Source of the DNA: Bacillota bacterium
GTDB lineage: Bacteria > Bacillota > Limnochordia > Darwinibacteriales > Darwinibacteriaceae
Length of the DNA: 6,282 bases
Assembly: GCA_012518325.1 (NCBI GenBank)
Contig: JAAYSR010000236.1
Coordinates: 1-6,282 of the forward strand
Direction of reading: 5' to 3'
Shown here piece by piece: positions 5,990 to 6,282 of the stretch. Below the pieces are notes generated by a model, which did not search any database, was not told where the DNA came from, and was given only the letters and a program-made list of their open reading frames with translations. Numbering within the stretch: the stretch's first letter is position 1; each line of letters begins with the position of its first letter. Both the position numbers and the translations under genes were made by a program.

Positions 5990-6282
5990 GTGCCTCGTGA
6001 ACTGGTTGCAGCAGCACCGAGGTTTGCCGAATTCCGGACTTATTCCGATGATGTAGAGCTTAAGCCAAACCAAGTGCGGATTAGGACTCTGTACGGCTCC
6101 CCAAAACACGGAACAGAACTGAACATGTACCGGGGAACAAATCCCTTTCAGGAAAAGAAATACGATCCAGAATGGCAGCTGTTTCAAAGGGCTGCTTCCA
6201 TTGAGAGCCCATTCCCCTTTGGGCTCGGAAACATGTTCGTTGGCGAAGTAATTGAAGTTGGTTCCCAGGTGACAGCAGTCCA
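5990..6282 (+). CDS. Medium-chain dehydrogenase/reductase (zinc-type alcohol dehydrogenase-like), 3' end cut off by the window
   Basis: Only the first 97 residues are present, from a GTG start 15 bp after the epimerase. The pattern is that of the GroES-like N-terminal domain of medium-chain dehydrogenases: LKPNQVRIRTLYGS (24-37), HGTELNMYRG (40-49) and LGNMFVGEVIEVGSQV (79-94). These match the usual blocks around the first catalytic-zinc cysteine (xCGTDLHxYxG) and around GHExxGxVxxVG. The zinc-ligand positions differ: the cysteine is His40, and the GHE histidine and glutamate are Asn81 and Met82. A stretch of about 28 residues lies between the two blocks, longer than in typical alcohol dehydrogenases. 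Some family members with a GTE motif, such as BchC-like proteins, also depart from the classical site. The NAD(P)-binding domain lies outside the window. Position in the operon suggests oxidation or reduction of the sugar handled by the epimerase; this is inference. Confidence 0.82.
   Translation, partial: MPRELVAAAPRFAEFRTYSDDVELKPNQVRIRTLYGSPKHGTELNMYRGTNPFQEKKYDPEWQLFQRAASIESPFPFGLGNMFVGEVIEVGSQVTAV

Overview
This window holds one continuous plus-strand gene cluster for taking up and processing a carbohydrate. Seven genes are present and both ends are cut. The order is: LacI-family regulator (5' end missing), extracellular sugar-binding protein, two MalF/MalG-type permeases, MalK/UgpC-type ATPase, a sugar isomerase/epimerase of the TIM-barrel (AP_endonuc_2) type, and the first third of a medium-chain dehydrogenase. 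Gaps between genes are +18, +63, +1, +19, -4 and +15 bp. No gene is supported on the minus strand, and no tRNA, rRNA, CRISPR or mobile element is visible.

The organism cannot be named from this window. Moderate GC content, strong GGAGG-type Shine-Dalgarno sequences, two GTG starts and the gene style suggest an anaerobic or environmental member of the Bacillota or a nearby lineage. The binding protein has a signal peptidase I type signal and no lipobox cysteine. That is unusual for a Gram-positive with a single membrane and fits better with a lineage that has an outer membrane; this is inference.

Region by region: 1-1035 encodes the regulator, with an unusual 30-residue C-terminal tail whose DNA contains a perfect 16-bp palindrome (940-955). 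1054-2310 encodes the secreted binding protein. 2311-2373 is the only sizeable gap and carries a strong hairpin (2322-2353) without a proper U-tract, followed by the permease ribosome binding site. 2374-5183 encodes the complete membrane and ATPase part of the importer. 5180-5974 encodes an epimerase-like enzyme whose start overlaps the ATPase stop (ATGA). 5990 to the end encodes a dehydrogenase whose usual catalytic-zinc ligands look replaced.

Working model: the regulator senses a sugar or sugar derivative and controls the operon. The importer brings in the substrate, the epimerase or isomerase rearranges it, and the dehydrogenase performs an oxidation or reduction. The substrate cannot be read from the sequence. 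The transporter is ordinary. The points worth a second look are the regulator's altered hinge and nearby palindrome, the hairpin after the binding-protein gene, and the zinc-site changes in the dehydrogenase. I do not see a clearly new type of biological system here.
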